A DNA stretch of 64,000 bases from Virgibacillus subterraneus (GTDB lineage: Bacteria > Bacillota > Bacilli > Bacillales > Amphibacillaceae). Location of the stretch: NCBI RefSeq assembly GCF_900110695.1, contig NZ_FOEH01000003.1, positions 124,001 through 188,000 of the forward strand, in the 5' to 3' direction. Shown in pieces: positions 63,244-64,000 of the stretch. Position 1 is the first letter of the stretch, and every line of letters begins with the position of its first letter. A program made the translations under genes and the position numbers. The notes under the pieces were generated by a model. It had not been told where the DNA came from, did not search any database, and was given only the letters and a program-made list of their open reading frames with translations.

Positions 63244-63765
63244 ATGTTAAATGATGTTTACTTTCCATCGCACGAAGTAACCCCTCTTACCATGGCAGTG
63301 ATAGCGAAGCATGACGAAAACGGAAATATAAATACGACTGTTTTAGAAGAGCGGGAAGAGTATTTTGTTGAACATTCCCCAAGTAAAGTCATAGATTATG
63401 CTTGCAAGTTCTTCGGATCAAGTTTACGTGGTCGTCAAGACGGCACTCGCGATATTTGTGGTATTACGCACAAAGCTCCCATTTCGATTGATCCTACCAG
63501 TGGCATGTATTTCTTTCCTACAATTGCACCAACAAGCCCAAAGTGTTCGTGGATTGCCCATTCTCATGTTAATCAAGTCATGAAAGGCCCTGGTCGGTTT
63601 ACTGAAGTAGTGTTTAAGAATGGCAAAACGATTCTTCTGGAAGTTTCTCTTGGATCGCTGCTCAATCAGGTACATCGAACTGCACAATTTCGCTATTTAT
63701 TGGATAACCGTATTAAGTATTTGCAGAAACAGAATGCTGATGTGGTGGCAGAGCCTTTTGCATAA
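63244..63765 (+). CDS. comK: Competence transcription factor ComK (short form)
   Basis: This 173-residue protein has ComK hallmarks: DYACKFFGSSLRGRQDGTRD (residues 51-70), THKAPISIDPTSGMYFFPT near 75-93, CSWIAHSHV near 101-109, FKNGKTILLEVS near 124-135 and NQVHRTAQFR near 141-150. ComK activates DNA-uptake genes by binding AT-boxes. It ends about 20-30 residues before the end of B. subtilis ComK, so the C-terminal FMLYP-type MecA-recognition segment is missing. An AAAGGATG site precedes the ATG. Its 3' end overlaps the convergent frame at 63713-64000. Confidence 0.9.
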   Translation: MLNDVYFPSHEVTPLTMAVIAKHDENGNINTTVLEEREEYFVEHSPSKVIDYACKFFGSSLRGRQDGTRDICGITHKAPISIDPTSGMYFFPTIAPTSPKCSWIAHSHVNQVMKGPGRFTEVVFKNGKTILLEVSLGSLLNQVHRTAQFRYLLDNRIKYLQKQNADVVAEPFA

Positions 63766-64000
63766 GTTCCTGGACGATTAGTTCCACCTTTTTGCGGATA
63801 GCAGGGTTAAAATAATTACGTTTTTCTTCCCGACCTTTGCTAATAAATAAAAATGAAGAAAATGAATCATTTTTGTTTAGTGTTACTACCCGTATGCTAC
63901 CGTCCTCCATCATTTTCCGTAATTTTCTTCGCTCATTTGTTGCTTCTGAATTCATTTTTTCCAAAAGTTCAACATAAGGTTCTTTAATCTTAAAAGCTCC
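63713..64000 (-). CDS. Unidentified protein, N-terminal part beyond the window
   Basis: The minus-strand frame is open from the window edge to a TAA at 63713. It gives GAFKIKEPYVELLEKMNSEATNERRKLRKMM.. and a C-terminal helix RKKVELIVQELMQKAL. The first 36 bases inside the window are already in frame, so the true start lies outside. Its last ~17 codons overlap the end of comK on the other strand, which is a little unusual. I do not recognise the family. Confidence 0.6.
   Translation of the reverse strand, partial: GAFKIKEPYVELLEKMNSEATNERRKLRKMMEDGSIRVVTLNKNDSFSSFLFISKGREEKRNYFNPAIRKKVELIVQELMQKALPPHQHSVSANT

Overview
The window comes from the chromosome of a low-GC, endospore-forming Firmicute of the family Bacillaceae. 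Evidence: an alpha/beta-type SASP gene, YjcZ/YhaL-type small sporulation proteins, strong AGGAGG ribosome sites, many GTG/TTG starts, and a gene order from about 21 kb to the end that follows the Bacillus subtilis yha-yhg-yhf region. The doubled glycine-betaine binding proteins, NhaC and two GbsR-like regulators suggest a halotolerant Oceanobacillus/Virgibacillus-like lineage (inference).

Layout. 0-5.4 kb: end of an unknown gene, a decayed yrrT methyltransferase, luxS, an M20 dipeptidase, a YueD-like reductase, a YjcZ-like peptide, a methionine aminopeptidase and a BtuF-like protein. 5.4-21 kb: a mixed metabolic and transport segment (T-box-controlled nhaC, azlCD, GNAT, CDF cation exporter, two MFS proteins, an IDEAL-domain protein, a chemoreceptor, a zinc phospholipase-like protein, fumC, SASP, msmX and a PucR-type regulator). 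21-44.5 kb: the yha region (yheA, yhaR, yhzD, yhaQP, yhaON, yhaM, yhaL, prsA, yhaI, yhaH, hit, ecsAB, yhaA). An osmoprotectant cassette (gbsR-like, opuAA-AB-AC plus a second opuAC-like gene) sits where B. subtilis carries hpr/scoC. 44.5-50 kb: a 21-bp minisatellite, a ferritin-like protein, a PAP2 phosphatase, a liaFSR-type operon and a bdbC/thioredoxin pair. 50-64 kb: hmoB, pbpF, hemEHY, pepF, yhfH, yhfI, lplJ, lcfB (with cre, promoter and FadR operator) and comK.

Functional links. hemEHY with the divergent heme-degrading monooxygenase hmoB form a heme block. yhaO-yhaN encode an Mre11/Rad50-like DNA repair pair behind a LexA-like box. opuA and the GbsR-like gene form a divergent osmoprotection unit around a dyad operator. 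liaFSR, ecsAB, prsA and pbpF all serve the cell envelope.

The least explained part is the intergenic DNA. It holds several families of GC-rich or palindromic dispersed repeats, including one with terminal inverted repeats, and a long inverted pair enclosing prsA. Other unusual points are two adjacent OpuAC proteins that are circular permutants of each other, a yhaO gene whose only start preserving the metal-binding motif is AUC, a ComK that ends early, and a T-box leader separated from nhaC by a repeat. No tRNA, rRNA, CRISPR array, prophage or intact insertion sequence was seen.
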